In this document: positions 50,405 to 62,060 of the stretch, piece by piece
How positions within the stretch are numbered: the stretch's first letter is position 1
How the letters are laid out: each line of letters starts with the position of its first letter
Source: Apostichopus japonicus
Lineage: Eukaryota; Echinodermata; Holothuroidea; Aspidochirotida; Stichopodidae
Assembly (NCBI RefSeq): GCF_037975245.1
Contig: NC_092571.1
Span: 11,739,917-11,803,916 of the forward strand
Length of the DNA stretch: 64,000 nucleotides
Reading direction: 5' to 3'
Program-made: the position numbers and the translations under genes
The notes under the pieces: model-generated
The model's input: only the letters and a program-made list of their open reading frames with translations
The model's database searches: none
What the model was told of the DNA's origin: nothing

Positions 50405-50852
50405 CGGAAGCTTAAAAGTGCCATCAACATAAGAAAAACTTTGCCCCATAAGTTGACATTTTTTCAGTAAATGGTTTAGATAATAAGATAATATCTTATA
50501 CAAATTCTGTTAACTGTTGGATTGCTCAGTTGCTTTAACTGAGCAATTGAGCAATTTTCAGCAAAATGTTTAATTGACGAGATACGATTAGTTGTCAATT
50601 AAACATTTTGCAGAAAATTATTCAATTGCTCAGTGGGAACATTTTGCAGAAAAAATGTTGAATTGACGACATATTATAAGTGGTCAATTCAACATTTTGC
50701 AGAAAATTGTTCAACAAGTCAGTTAAAGCAACTGAGCAATCCAACATTTTTCTGAGTTAGAAGATATTATCTTGTTATCTAAACAATTACTGAAAACATG
50801 TTGACTTATTGGGGCAAAGTTTTCTTATGTTGATGGCACTTTTTAGCTTCCG
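50405..50852. mobile_element. Foldback element with long inverted repeats
   Basis: The left arm at about 50405-50541 and right arm at about 50719-50852 are inverted copies. For example, AAAAGTGCCATCAACATAAG on the left matches CTTATGTTGATGGCACTTTT on the right. The 177-bp centre holds two further hairpins, one around 50561-50612 (AATGTTTAATTGAC / GTCAATTAAACATT) and one around 50655-50700 (AATGTTGAATTGAC / GTCAATTCAACATT). It is non-coding and lies 92 bp downstream of the transporter stop codon. Confidence 0.85.
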
Positions 50853-50943
50853 TAGTTTACCAACAACGATGGTTTTAAAGGTAAAGAAGTCTGTTGGGTT
50901 TTTGTCCCCTATTATTACACCTTGTCAGTTAAGATGGCTTCCT

Positions 50944-51071
50944 TCATTCATAGTTTCCTTGTATCACATCTGGTTCGTCTGCTATGCTCTCTGGGTTAAG
51001 TTTGCTGTCATCGTCTTCTTCTTCGCCTGCTTTACTGTGCCAGATACCATAGAAGAAATATACTGCCAAAC
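50944..51071 (-). CDS. SLC7 exon C (last helix and acidic tail)
   Basis: The acceptor is ATACTTCAG. It completes the split Gly and encodes LAVYFFYGIWHSKAGEEED through DVIQGNYE with a TGA stop at 50946-50944. The phase and the match to the CAT C-terminal helix make it secure. Confidence 0.9.
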
Positions 51072-54000
51072 CTGAAGTATAGAAGGGAAGAAAAGTAAAC
51101 AAATCGTTATTAGTTTAAATGTATATCAAATTCTGGGACTTTTTATTCTGGAATATATGTATCATATCAGTCCAAATAAAACAAAGACATTAATCCAAAT
51201 TCCATCTTCGCAGCATTCTCTGTTTGCTGACAAAGAAAAATAATATAAAATTCAGTCATTTTTATTAAGGGGGCGGTCAGGGGAGGGGAGGGGAGAATTG
51301 CACAATAATTGTGATGTCACACCGTAACATCAAACAAAACCGTCATTGTTTAACACTAAAGTTTAGTACGGTCACTCCAAAATCGAGGCGATAAATCAAA
51401 TTCCACAAACGGAATTCATTTGTCATATGTTCTACACCTGATCAGGGACGGATCCACAAGGAGGAGCCCCCCCCTCCCCCCCCCAGAAAATACAAATATA
51501 AAATTGTAGACGTAGAATGGTGCATTCTGAGGCATTTTGTTTTGACTAGTAGCTACATTAAATTGTATTTGTCCAATTTTAAAAAAAGGCGCTATGCACC
51601 CCTCCCCTCCCTTTCCCCCTCGATTCCCGATTACTGGTCGTAATCACCCGTGCTCGTAACTGTCATTTCGTTAGTATAGAAAATGAAGTGAGATCGTGTG
51701 TCAAAACACATTCAAAGATTTATATATGTTTCCAAGCTGATTCGAGCAACATGAAATTCTTTCGAAAGGAGGGTGTGCACCCCGAACTCATGTACTCAAA
51801 ATATTACATGCATGGACATCTTTATGCGCAATTCTGGGTAAGTGTCTTGAAACATAATAATAATAATAATAATACGAAAACCAAAATGTAATGTACGGTG
51901 CTTTCAGGCATCCCTACCCCCCCCCCCCACGGCCCACCCCATCCTTCAATTTGCACATCTCGTATCCCAACTTTAAATGATGACTTAAGATAGATGTTTA
52001 GTCCAAAGAATACAGATAAATTTGAGTGTTAGAAATATTTCTATAACTATTCTAGTTTTTCATGACATTCACCTTTTAAAATTTACAAATACTCTGGAAT
52101 GCTCCTGACAGGTTAAATTGATGATGACGTCGGCTCCTTCAATGTAGGACCTTAATTATAATGTTCATCCATCCATTGTTTTATAAACTTTAGAAAAAAA
52201 CTCAACCAAACTAACCCAACTTTTTTGGGGGGTATAAACAACAGGACACCTTTTATGACTTTCAACACCAGTATTTTTAAACTAATGTTTTCACATAATG
52301 TTTCCCCATTGAGTTTTGTGATGCATCTGTGTAAATGACGTTAATGGCCTGTGTATTAGACTAGTCACTCCAGCCGCTTTAATTGATTAACTCAAGCTGT
52401 TGAAATCTTATAGAAATTCAACCTCAACTGATAGCAATTGGGTTTTGACGGTCTACTAGATAACGAAGTTAGGTTTTTTGTGCCTTAAGTCATCATGCAA
52501 TGTCTGTACATGGAAATGACCAGCACCCTAGAGTTGGGAGCAATTTTAAGGAAATATTTTGGCGAAACACTTCTGCTTAATATCACCGCCTGACCCCCAC
52601 CCCTTCTTTCTTTATTAAGCATTGGAGGCAGTAACCCGACAAATAAAAATGGCATGTCTTCCTCGAAAGTGTTCTCAGAGGCCCCTTGACCGTGACCTTG
52701 CCCTGTGTCCATTTGTCCTTGCAATAGGCCCCTTGTTCCTGCCAAGGGGACCCCTTACCTTTGCTATAGCTGCATTCCACCTTTCCCTTGGAGACATTTA
52801 GGCACTTGCCTCTTTTGCCTTTTGTATCATTGTAATCCAGCACTGTACATAATTATACTCACCTAATATTAACCATAATCCGAATCTTATCCACGTTGCC
52901 GGAGAAAGCTGCATCATCAAATGAATGTCACACGATATAGACAAGAGAGGCAAAATAGGGACGAAGGGAACTTTAAATGGAAGCTCTTCTGTGCTTTGTG
53001 GTTGTTTCGCAATAACAACAGTCATCAAAACGAGCATAATCGCAAATATAAATACAGGGATGATTTTCATCCATGTTGGCAGCAGTCGGGACACAACACC
53101 GTACGTGAGAAAAGCTGAGAGTAGGAAACTTGTTACGGCAAAGATAAAAGTGAACTTTGCTACTTTGTGATAAGACGCTCCTGTGGGTTCTCTAGGGCCG
53201 ACGAGCCTCTCTTTTTCCGTGAGGTCCTTTTTGACGAGGTTATGCAACTCCATGCTTGCATCAGTAGTATCCTTCTTCTGATTCGTCGCTCCTTTTTCGT
53301 CAAATGACTCGTCGAGTAAATTTCTCTGTTCGTCTATCGGTTTGTAACGTAGCAGTATCACCGAGGCCGCCACCAACGTGTAAGCGAGGAGAGTCCCGAT
53401 GGACATCATCTCAACGAGCTGCTCTAGACTAAGGAACAATGCGGTGAGAGCCGTCAAAGATCCCGCGACTATACAGTTCAAGATGGGTACTTTGGTAGTT
53501 GGATGAACGTGAGCAAACATCGGACACAGAAGACCATCTCTGGCCATGGCGAATGTCAATCTCGGTATAGGAAACAGACATCCAAGCATGGAGGCTGTCA
53601 GTGCTACCATGGACCCTACAGCTACTAAGTACGTTACCATGTAGGACCCTTTGGCGAGGAAGGCTCCTGCGAGGGGCGCAGAGGCAGAAATCTCATAATA
53701 CGGAACTATCAAGGTTAAGATCAACGAGGTCCCTGTGTACACCAGGAAGGATAACAACAGCGTTAACATAATAGCCAATGGTATATCACGTGACGGATTT
53801 TTGGCTTCCTCGCTGGATATGGCAATCACATCGAAACCGACAAAAGCGTAGAAACAAGTGGCAGCACCTTTTAACACCTGAGGGATGAAAGAAGAATTAA
53901 AACGTTAGGAATGACAATTCCATTGTGTTAAGCCACCTCCTCTTGTCTACCACCCGCAGAGGCGTACCCATGATTTGCCAAGGAGGTGACATTAGGTTGT

Positions 54001-57000
54001 ATTCCAACACAAAGTGCGTAGCTTAAAGGGAGTGAAGACTCGCGCACAAAGAAACGTCTGATGCCGGTAATCTGACCTAGTTTCGAATGAGGTGTAACAG
54101 AAGTGTTAGACACCACCATTGATCCCAGAAAATAAACACACAGCTGCTATAATGTCGGTAATTAGACACTAGTGTATACAGTCAATGCATTCAGTTACAT
54201 TTAATACCCACAACACCAGGGGCGTTGGAGCCGGTCTGCCGGACCAATATTCACGGCGCAAAAAAAACAAAAAAAGTAGGACTAAGGAAAAAAAATGGCA
54301 AAAAATGATGCCATGGCAAATAATGATGACGGCAAGTAGGCTAAATGTGACTACTCTGGCATGGCAGGGGTCTTGTTTCTAGGGAAGTGCCATTTCCTGC
54401 AATCTGGGAGGTATTTTTTTCAAAAATTTCTCCATTACGCTACGCGCCAACCATGGTGGCGCGTAGCGTAGTTTGACCTACCAAACGTCCCCGATAATTA
54501 TGATAGATGGCCACACTCTGATCTGCCGTACCAATCCTAAATAGCTTCCGACGCCCCTGTGTCTAAATTAAGTTTGTTATTGTCTAAACTAAAGCCTGTT
54601 GCTGCTGTTTTAACACGTTGTTGCTCAAACTCACGTTGATGTCTTCCGTTGTCTCAACATACGTCGTTGTCTAAACTTATGTTGTTGCCATCGCCGTTCA
54701 AAATTGCTCAACCCTGTAATGTAAACCAGAATGCAAAATGCATTGAGGTTTCGATGATCTTCATGCACTAGATTTCTGCTTGTTAGTATAAGCAGAACTA
54801 GCTGTTACAATAGAAATGGCCCGAACCAACATTATGATACAATAACACTATGACATGATAAATACAGGTCAATTTACTGTACGTACGTGGCTATACACAC
54901 CTCCACCAAAAACAATAGGGGTCGTGGAGGTCCAAGTCCATTTGGGGTCACTATAGAGGTCAAATTGTGAAAACCTTGTAAACACGATAACTCAAAAAGG
55001 GAAGGTTGGACGAATCTCATATTTAGTATGTAGTTGTGACACGTTCAGTAAAGGATTTTATTGAGGTCAAAGGTCATTTGGAGTCATCAGACGCCAAATT
55101 GTGGAAACCTTGTTTTATAAGTTACCGTATCTCCCACTGCCATCCTATCAGTTAACATGTGCGATACGTCTCATACGATTAGGAGGCGGCACGGTAAACA
55201 ACTTTTAAAATGTTATAGGCTATGCATATACGCTGTGAATGTCGGAAATGAAGTAAAACGAGTGTCTAGACAAAGTACCAGCATAAAAATACTGCCTTTT
55301 AATCTGATTTCATGTAGCCCCTTCAACCATGTGTAGAGATACGCTGAATGTCGGAAATCAAGTAAAACGAGTGTCTATAGACAAAATGCCAGCAAAAAAT
55401 ACTGCACTTAAAACTTATTTATTTGAACCATTAAATGATGTCTGGATATGTTGTGAATGTCGGCAATCAAGTAAAACGAGTGACAGTAATATTACTAGAG
55501 AAAGGTTTTCGTACCGATCGAACACCAATTGCGTTTATTATGACATATATATGCTTTTACTATTGTAGTTGTAAAGATGCGATCGTATCACTGCCTGTAC
55601 TTTGTGAATGTTCTACACAACATACATGGCAGATGCCATCCAGTGCCCTAGCTTCGCTGTCAGTTACAGGGGCGGCCGCCCGACCTTCATTTCGCCTGCC
55701 CTGCCACTCTTTCCTCCTCGTCAACTCCGTATATAGTACCTCCATGCTTCGACCTTGCAGCGATTTCACTAACAACGTCCTCGCATGTAAGTATCGTTAA
55801 CAACTTGATTTTGCTACAAATTAGGACGTTAAAGATTTTTTCCCCTTTTCGCGTTACATAGTTAAGCCCTCATACTTTGCGTTCATTAAGCACTGAAGAT
55901 GCAAGCATGTTTGCAGACAATGAGTGGACAATGAGTAAGGGACTATTAGCCAAACAAATCGCGGGAAATTGAGAAAACATCATTGGCTGTATTTAGCATG
56001 AAAATCTCTGTATATGTTGCTAGCTCTGCACGGAAGCAACTTGCGGTTGATTGTTATAAATTTTTGTAAAGAAAGAATGATGTTCGTTCACAATGTGTTA
56101 CAACAGCGAAACTTTAGATATCAACGAAAGTGTATACATCAGCTTGATTTTTGACATCAACGTGAGTTTAGACATCAACCGTATAAGTTTAGATAGCAAC
56201 GAAAATTTTAGACATCAATGTGGGTTTAGACATCAACCGTACCGGTTTAGAAATCAACGTGAGTTTAGACAAGTTAACGCGCGTTTAGTCATCAGCATGA
56301 CTTTAGACATCAGCGTAAGTTTAGACATCAACGAACATCAGCAACATGTTAAAATAGCAGCAACAACTTTGGTTTAGACAGCAACCAACTTTGCTTTAAC
56401 AACACAATAATGTTGCCCTTTTCGCGTTACATATACAGGGGCGTCGGAGCCGGTGCGGCAGGTCCGGCGAACGCCGGACCAATATTCACGGCGCAAAAAA
56501 AAAAAAAAAATAGGACTAAGAAAAAAAAATGGCAAAAAATAAAGAACCAAAATGAAACATACTTCAAAAATGTGTTTCAGAAGATTAATCGGGTACAAAA
56601 ACAGACAAGGGAGTGTCATTTCCTGCAATCTGGGAGGCATTTTTTCAAAATTTTCTCCATTACGCTACGCGCCAACCATGGTGGCGCGTAGCGTAATTTG
56701 ACCTACCAAACGCCCCCCCCCCCGATAATTTTGATAGATGGCCACACTCTGATCTGCCGTACCAATCCCAAATAGCTTCCGACGCCCCTGAACACAGTGT
56801 ACATAGCAGCGATGGACGTCTCAGCAGGGAGTTGTTATGGAACTCCCTGATCTCAGGTCCAGATTAAAGATAACAATGTATCACGTTTCATTACTGTCTG
56901 CATTTTGTAGCGACAAGAAGAAAACTTCACTTGCAAGCAACGGAAAGTTAACTTTTTTTTTCAGAGGGCGGCACTTTCACACTAGGCGCGACGCGATGCT

Positions 57001-58091
57001 ATGCGAAGTGATAAAAAAAAGTCGCCAGCGATATTTTTTCCTTTCACACTATACAGGCGATTTTTTGCATCTCTCTGCGATTTTTTTCATGGCGGGAAAT
57101 TTCTTGTGTCCCGGGTTCACATGATGGTATGTGCGATAACTGTACAACGACATTCAACATCATGCCATCAACAGTGCAGGTTTTACAAGTTTTGCAAACA
57201 TTGTGATGATATAAGATTTAATTGATATAGCTTTGCTGTGTGGAAGAGTAAAACGGAAGAGAAAAGTATCATTGTAGCCAACAGATTAGAAAGATATTCA
57301 CGTTTTATCCTGCTTATCATGTGATCTTACGGAGGACAATGATTGGTCACACGTCGTAAAGCGACAAAAGTAGAACATTTTTAACTCAATTTTGTGGCGT
57401 CGCCCCGCTTCGCGCCTAGTGTGAAAGGGTCTAAGTAATAACACTATTTAAACTGTTTTGTATCGCGTCGCGCCTAGTGTACAAGGACCTTTAACTGCGA
57501 TATCTCCCAAATGGAGCAAAATCCTTCTTAGCTGTGTCGTAGAGTTTTCCTTCACAAAGAACTATGTGATTTAAGTTGTTAAAGATGATGGTTTGGTTTA
57601 TGTGTCCCCTTTAGACAATAATATTAACTGGAATATACTCACCCCTGCAAACCCAAATGGGAAGAAGCCTCCATCCAAGCTCCAATTTTCCACATCAATG
57701 TAAAAGAGACCAGCAGAGATGCAGATGAAGACAACGGTGAAGTTAATAGCAGTAAACAAGATCATCGTCAATGAGCTAAATTTGGCGCCCATGATCAACG
57801 CCAAGGTCATAACACAAGAGATCCCAAAAGCTACAAAGTCTGGATATCCGCCGAGGAAATCCCATCTAAATGTGCCGACATTTTCGGAGATTGCGGTGCT
57901 AAAGGTCCCGTTAACAAGCACGTCAAGATAGCCGCTCCAAGCCGTAGCGACGCTAGACGCCCCGATGATGCACTCAGCGAGCATACTCCATCCAATAATG
58001 AAAGCTATGAACTCCCCAACCGCGACGTAGGCGTATGTGTACGCGGAACCGGTGATGTGCATGCGCGCACCAAACTCTGCGTAGCAAACAC
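50944..58091 (-). CDS. Cationic amino acid transporter (SLC7 family), last three exons
   Basis: An APC-superfamily permease of the CAT type, which carries arginine, lysine and ornithine across the plasma membrane. On the minus strand the exons are 58091-57643, 53877-52863 and 51071-50944. All phases agree, giving 530 residues that begin at the second or third transmembrane helix. Signatures include CYAEFGARMHITGSAYTY, GAATCFYAFVGFDVIA with EEAKNPSRDIP, and LTFAMARDGLL. The CAT-specific C-terminal domain has LSPATWIRFGLWLILG and FFYGIWHSK. An extended acidic tail (GEEEDDDSK) follows. About 90 N-terminal residues are missing and must lie beyond the right edge. It appears intact. Which CAT paralogue it is cannot be settled by eye. 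Confidence 0.93.
51072..52862. other. SLC7 intron between exons B and C
   Basis: Non-coding. It includes a repeat end with GGGACGGATCCACAAGG and a C-run at 51443-51484, an AAT microsatellite at 51858-51875 and a C-run at 51919-51930. Confidence 0.6.
52863..53877 (-). CDS. SLC7 exon B (main transport core)
   Basis: The acceptor is CATCCCTCAG and the frame starts VLKGAATCFYAF. It encodes about 338 residues including a hydrophilic loop (KKDTTDASMELHNLV), and ends LILG at the donor TTAG|GTGAGT. Confidence 0.94.
53878..54216. other. SLC7 intron between exons A and B, proximal part
   Basis: Non-coding. GAGGCGTACCCATGATTTGCC near 53960 resembles the end of a dispersed repeat. Confidence 0.5.
54217..54559. 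mobile_element. 343-bp MITE, copy 1
   Basis: The ends are CAGGGGCGTTGGAGCC and GCTTCCGACGCCCCTG. The interior has an A-rich tract, the GCAATCTGGGAGG motif and a hairpin at about 54435-54472 (TACGCTACGCGCCA / TGGCGCGTAGCGTA). No target duplication is visible. Confidence 0.85.
54905..55200. repeat. Dispersed repeat shared with 36830-37130
   Basis: The two copies align almost end to end, with phrases such as GTCATTTGGAGTCA and ACCTTGTAAACACGATAACT. Confidence 0.75.
55226..55520. repeat. About 110-bp tandem repeat, three copies
   Basis: The phrase GAATGTCGGAAATCAAGTAA followed by AACGAGTG recurs near 55238, 55348 and 55457, with decreasing similarity after the first 60 bp of each unit. Confidence 0.75.
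55521..56090. other. SLC7 intron, no gene seen
   Basis: A donor-like GCAT|GTAAGTATC at 55788 lacks coding support. TTCGCGTTACATA near 55846 is repeated at 56421. Confidence 0.5.
56100..56395. repeat. Short GTTTAGACATCAACG tandem repeats
   Basis: Twelve or more irregular units of 17-25 bp built on TTTAGACATCAACGTGAG. The plus strand happens to stay open for 94 codons. Confidence 0.8.
56436..56790. mobile_element. 355-bp MITE, copy 2
   Basis: It has the same family and orientation as 54217-54559, with ends CAGGGGCGTCGGAGCC and GCTTCCGACGCCCCTG and the same internal hairpin at about 56660-56697. Confidence 0.87.
56970..57490. mobile_element. MITE with TTTCACACTAGGCGCGACG termini
   Basis: The left end CACTTTCACACTAGGCGCGA (56972) and the right end CGCGCCTAGTGTGAAAGGGT (57411-57430) are inverted. 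A further degenerate end, CGTCGCGCCTAGTGTACAAG, follows at about 57465-57484, suggesting nesting or an internal deletion. Confidence 0.78.
57643..58091 (-). CDS. SLC7 exon A (TM helices ~3-6)
   Basis: It starts in phase after CTTGTCAG, completing a Gly codon, and encodes VCYAEFGARMHITGS through FFPFGFAG. The donor is GCAGGG|GTGAGT. Confidence 0.93.
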
Positions 58092-61000
58092 CTGACAAGG
58101 AATTGAAAGAGAAAAACAGAATTATACGTGTCATTGCCGAAGGTCAGAATCTCGGGGGAGGACGAACCAAGCTCACGTTTTCTGCAATACTTTTGGCACA
58201 AAAACATAGCTGCAAAAACAGTTTTGCTCCAAACACGGTACACAATGTGGAAAATTAAGTACGCTTCGCTCGCAGTAACTTCTTACTTTTACCATGAATA
58301 TGTTCTAATATGTGCACACCGATAATTCGGTGGCAAATTCGGTATCTATCAATATTGGTCTCACGGACAGCCTCTTCCGAGTTGAAAGCTGACAATTAGA
58401 TGTAAAAGGCAGCTCTCTTCTCTGAGCAATCCTAGATCCACCACTGAATAATGGTATAAAATTTATAAACAGGGATTATAGAACTAGAACGAAGATATAG
58501 CTACGGGCAGACGGTATAAAATCAGTGGACTGGTGCGTATAGTACCGGCTACTTATTCAGACGACGGCACGAGGTCTTAAAACAATTGGCGCATTTGGCG
58601 CCCTATAGACGAGAATGACATCTTTCTCGACCAAGAGGAAATAGGCACCTTCGACGTTTCAATGTCTCAACCTTCGGGGCCTCGGACATAGCGCCTTACA
58701 GTTACGAAGCTGGTAAGATGGTAAGACCAGTCCGCCCAAGCTGATATGAAGTAATCAGCTGTTCCCTTTTGCTTGGCGATTCCTTCACCAGACATTCACC
58801 GAATTTAAAAAAAAAAAAAAAAACGTCCAAATTGATCAAACCAAGAAACTCTTCTAGATATGTTAATAAAATGAAGGTTAATGAACTATATAAGAAATTA
58901 TTCCATGTGGTTCTCACCATTTCGTCACCCAGACTCTTTGGTTCATTAGCAGGGACGAAACCACGTATATTTCTATCATATATATATGTATATATACACA
59001 AAATACGTCGTTAGGGAGTGAGCCGTTGACAAATACAAATATTCGTCTCCCGGGGTCCCATGTGTATACCTGTAGCCTTACTATATTCGGTAACGCAAAC
59101 ACTTGACGCGTTCCTTCACATGTATACCGTAAAGAGAAAACATGAATAGGCTAGTACTTAACTAAACACTCGGTATTTACCGAATTCGTTCAACAACTTC
59201 AATTAGATTGTACTGCAATACAAACTAAATTCATTCTTTCGATATATTTCTGTGTGTATAGCTGAAACGCGATTAAATAAGGCGAGAGATTTTATGGAGA
59301 TACGGAAAGCGTTATACTATCGGTAAGTGTTGTAGCCTATGTACGTGGCTTGTGGTTCAAACTGTGTGTGATATACGTAAAACGTTGGATAAATCTATAT
59401 ATATATATTACAAATCTTTTCATGACAAATGGCTTGTATGTCATCCGTACAAAACAATGTTGTTTTGCAATGTTGTTTATGTGAAGTAAAAAGATTTTTG
59501 TTTTATGAAGTTAATAAATTTTACTTATACAATATATTACAACATGAACATTGACATTTGGGTATGAACTGTGGATTTGACGTCATCATGAATTTATCCT
59601 TAAAGGAGTCAAACGATCCAGAGTACTTTTAAAGGTGCATAGTTTGAAATAACATGAAACAGCTAGAAACATTTCTAGAAGTCCTAGTTTTCTACATATA
59701 ATCGAACTAGAAATCTTTAAAATCATCTGTATTTCACCCTACCCCCTTCCTCCCCACGCCCCCCCCCCCCTCCCCCACCGCACGCGCACACACAATCACA
59801 TACGAAGCGTCGCTTGGTAGTAAACTAAAGTGAAGAACGTCTTCTACACAGAGGTATTAATACCACTCAAACAGACATTCCATAACCGAAGAAAAATGTT
59901 GTACTATATAATGTGTTGCATGTTTTCAAAAGTATTTGTGTGTTTTAGCATAATACAATATTGGTGACAGTATGAAATCCCATTAGGGAATGTGCACATT
60001 TAATGTACCGTGCTATTGCTAAATTGAGATTAAAATGTCGATTAAGGGAAACTTTTTAAGTTGAAAAAAAAACTTAATTCCCTTTCCCATTAAAACTAAC
60101 AAGTATTGATAAACATGCCGTCGGCCAATCATACTAATTATCCTTTTTTTTTTTTTTTTTTTTAATCTTTTGTTGAATCGTTGATTTATTTCCGCGGTTT
60201 CTCCTTTTCAAATTAGAGCTTGTAATGGGTGTTGTGATCCAGCGGGAGAATTCTGCACGTTGTTGATCAGATTGTCACCTTTGGCGTTCCTTGTTATCCT
60301 TAGGGGATAACAAATATCATGGTTTTAATGTCCTTGATCACAGCAAAGTTTGTTTAATTTTGTTGGTAGTCGTGTAATATAAATCATAACAGTGTTAAAG
60401 AAACGTCGCACGTAGTAAGGTAAAAATGGTGCTGGTAATCATGTAGGAAAAATAGCCTAATGCAAACACGTTTATTGAGACAACATGGGTGAAACTGATT
60501 TCAGCAATAAGGTATAATGCGCCGTATAACGAATAAAGTGGTAACCAGACGAGAGGGCGGGGTCCAATGGGGTTTTAGGTCGGGAGCCGGGTCGATAAGG
60601 GGGCCCCCGTGGAATATATAGGGATTGATCCAATAACTTCCGTGGGGCAGAAAGAAGTCTTGATACGCCCATGCAATGATCATGACTTAAAGAAGTGCGT
60701 AAAAGGGAGCCCAATGACTTAATTGTCTCTCGACGCCCCTTGTACTAACGACCAATCCCTGATGCAGCTACAGGTTAACTGGTTACAATTCAGTACAAAT
60801 AATATTACAGTATCAAAACTCGAAAAAGGCTAAAAATAAATCTATTGGTGTGCGTTTACACATGAGTAATTCCCAGTAATGATTTAAAACGTTTTCTAAA
60901 TGACGAAATGCTGAACACTGAAGTTGACTGAACGGCATCATTCATTCATATAATTTGCTAGCCAACCAATTTTCCATTTGATGAAAACAAATAGTCTCCA

Positions 61001-61780
61001 GCAAGGTAAATGTACTTTGATAAACTGCAGTCTTATTTTCTGTAATACTCGGTAAGTTTTTAATGTAGCTGATCCACTTACGCAAAAACCTATGAACTGT
61101 CAAAAATTGCAATTGCTAGTTGTCTCGGACCTACCGTACTTGGAGTGTCTAAACCTCATGACTATTCCTAGACAATGAAAAGGGATTAAATAAGACAATC
61201 AAATGGCAAAACAACAAAAACTTGAAGGGTGCACGGCAAATGGTAAAATGGTTACATTGGAGATTGGACATGAGTGACCATTATTCGACTATCTAGCATA
61301 TTTTTTGGGCTGTAATTATATGCTGTTTCCTGTGTCTTCTTCATTTTGTTTACCTGCATCTGTAAAACTTGTATTGCAATTCCTGATATAAAATCATTGG
61401 CGCAATAGACCGATCTCCACATCTAAATGAAGGTTAACTTTTCCATACCAGTACGTTTTCAACGCCTTTGGTCAAAAAACAAATCCATTGGTTTCCTAGG
61501 TAACCAAATCTCACGTAAATCTGGAAGAAATTCCCATTTGGGATCCAAACTGATAGATTTTGTTTCAGGGTATATAGAAGAGGATAATTGGAAAAGATAT
61601 TTTGATGAGCACTTATGGAAAACTGATACGCTATAGCACCAAAATGTACTTGCATATTACTGTACAGCATAAAACGTTAAGATGAGGTCGACTTTTTTTT
61701 TTTTTAATCAGGATTTGATAGCCTGGCGTTGAATATGACGTCATATTGTAAGATTACGTCACAATAGACCTCTGGTTAAT
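58092..61780. other. Probable SLC7 intron, no exon seen
   Basis: The missing N-terminal exons (expected to encode the first two helices and a GAGIYV-like motif) were not found on the minus strand. An A-run lies at 58808-58823, C-runs near 59756-59775 and a T-run at 60145-60164. Confidence 0.55.
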
Positions 61781-61784
61781 CTGT

Positions 61785-62060
61785 ATTGTATCGTGTCGTA
61801 TCGCATCGTATCCTTATCGCAAGTTGTATTGTATTAAGTTATATTGTATTAAGTTGTATTGTATTAAGGTTGTATTATATTAAGTTGTATTGTATTAAGT
61901 TGTATTGTATTAAGTTGTTTTGTGTTAAGTTGTATTGTATTAAGTTGTATTAAGTTCCATTGTATAAAATTGCATTGTATAAAATTGCATTGTATTTAGT
62001 TTCGTGGTATTAACTTGTATTGTATTATAGTGTATTAAATTGTATTGTATTGCTTACTAT
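61785..62060. repeat. About 15-bp TTGTATTGTATTAAG tandem repeats
   Basis: Roughly 15 irregular units, grading from ATCGTATCGC variants at the left into TTGTATTGTATTAAG. Confidence 0.85.

Noticed and set aside
53928-54119. Short minus-strand frame next to transporter exon B
   Set aside because: It is intronic and contains a repeat-end-like sequence. The transporter sequence is continuous from exon A to exon B without it.
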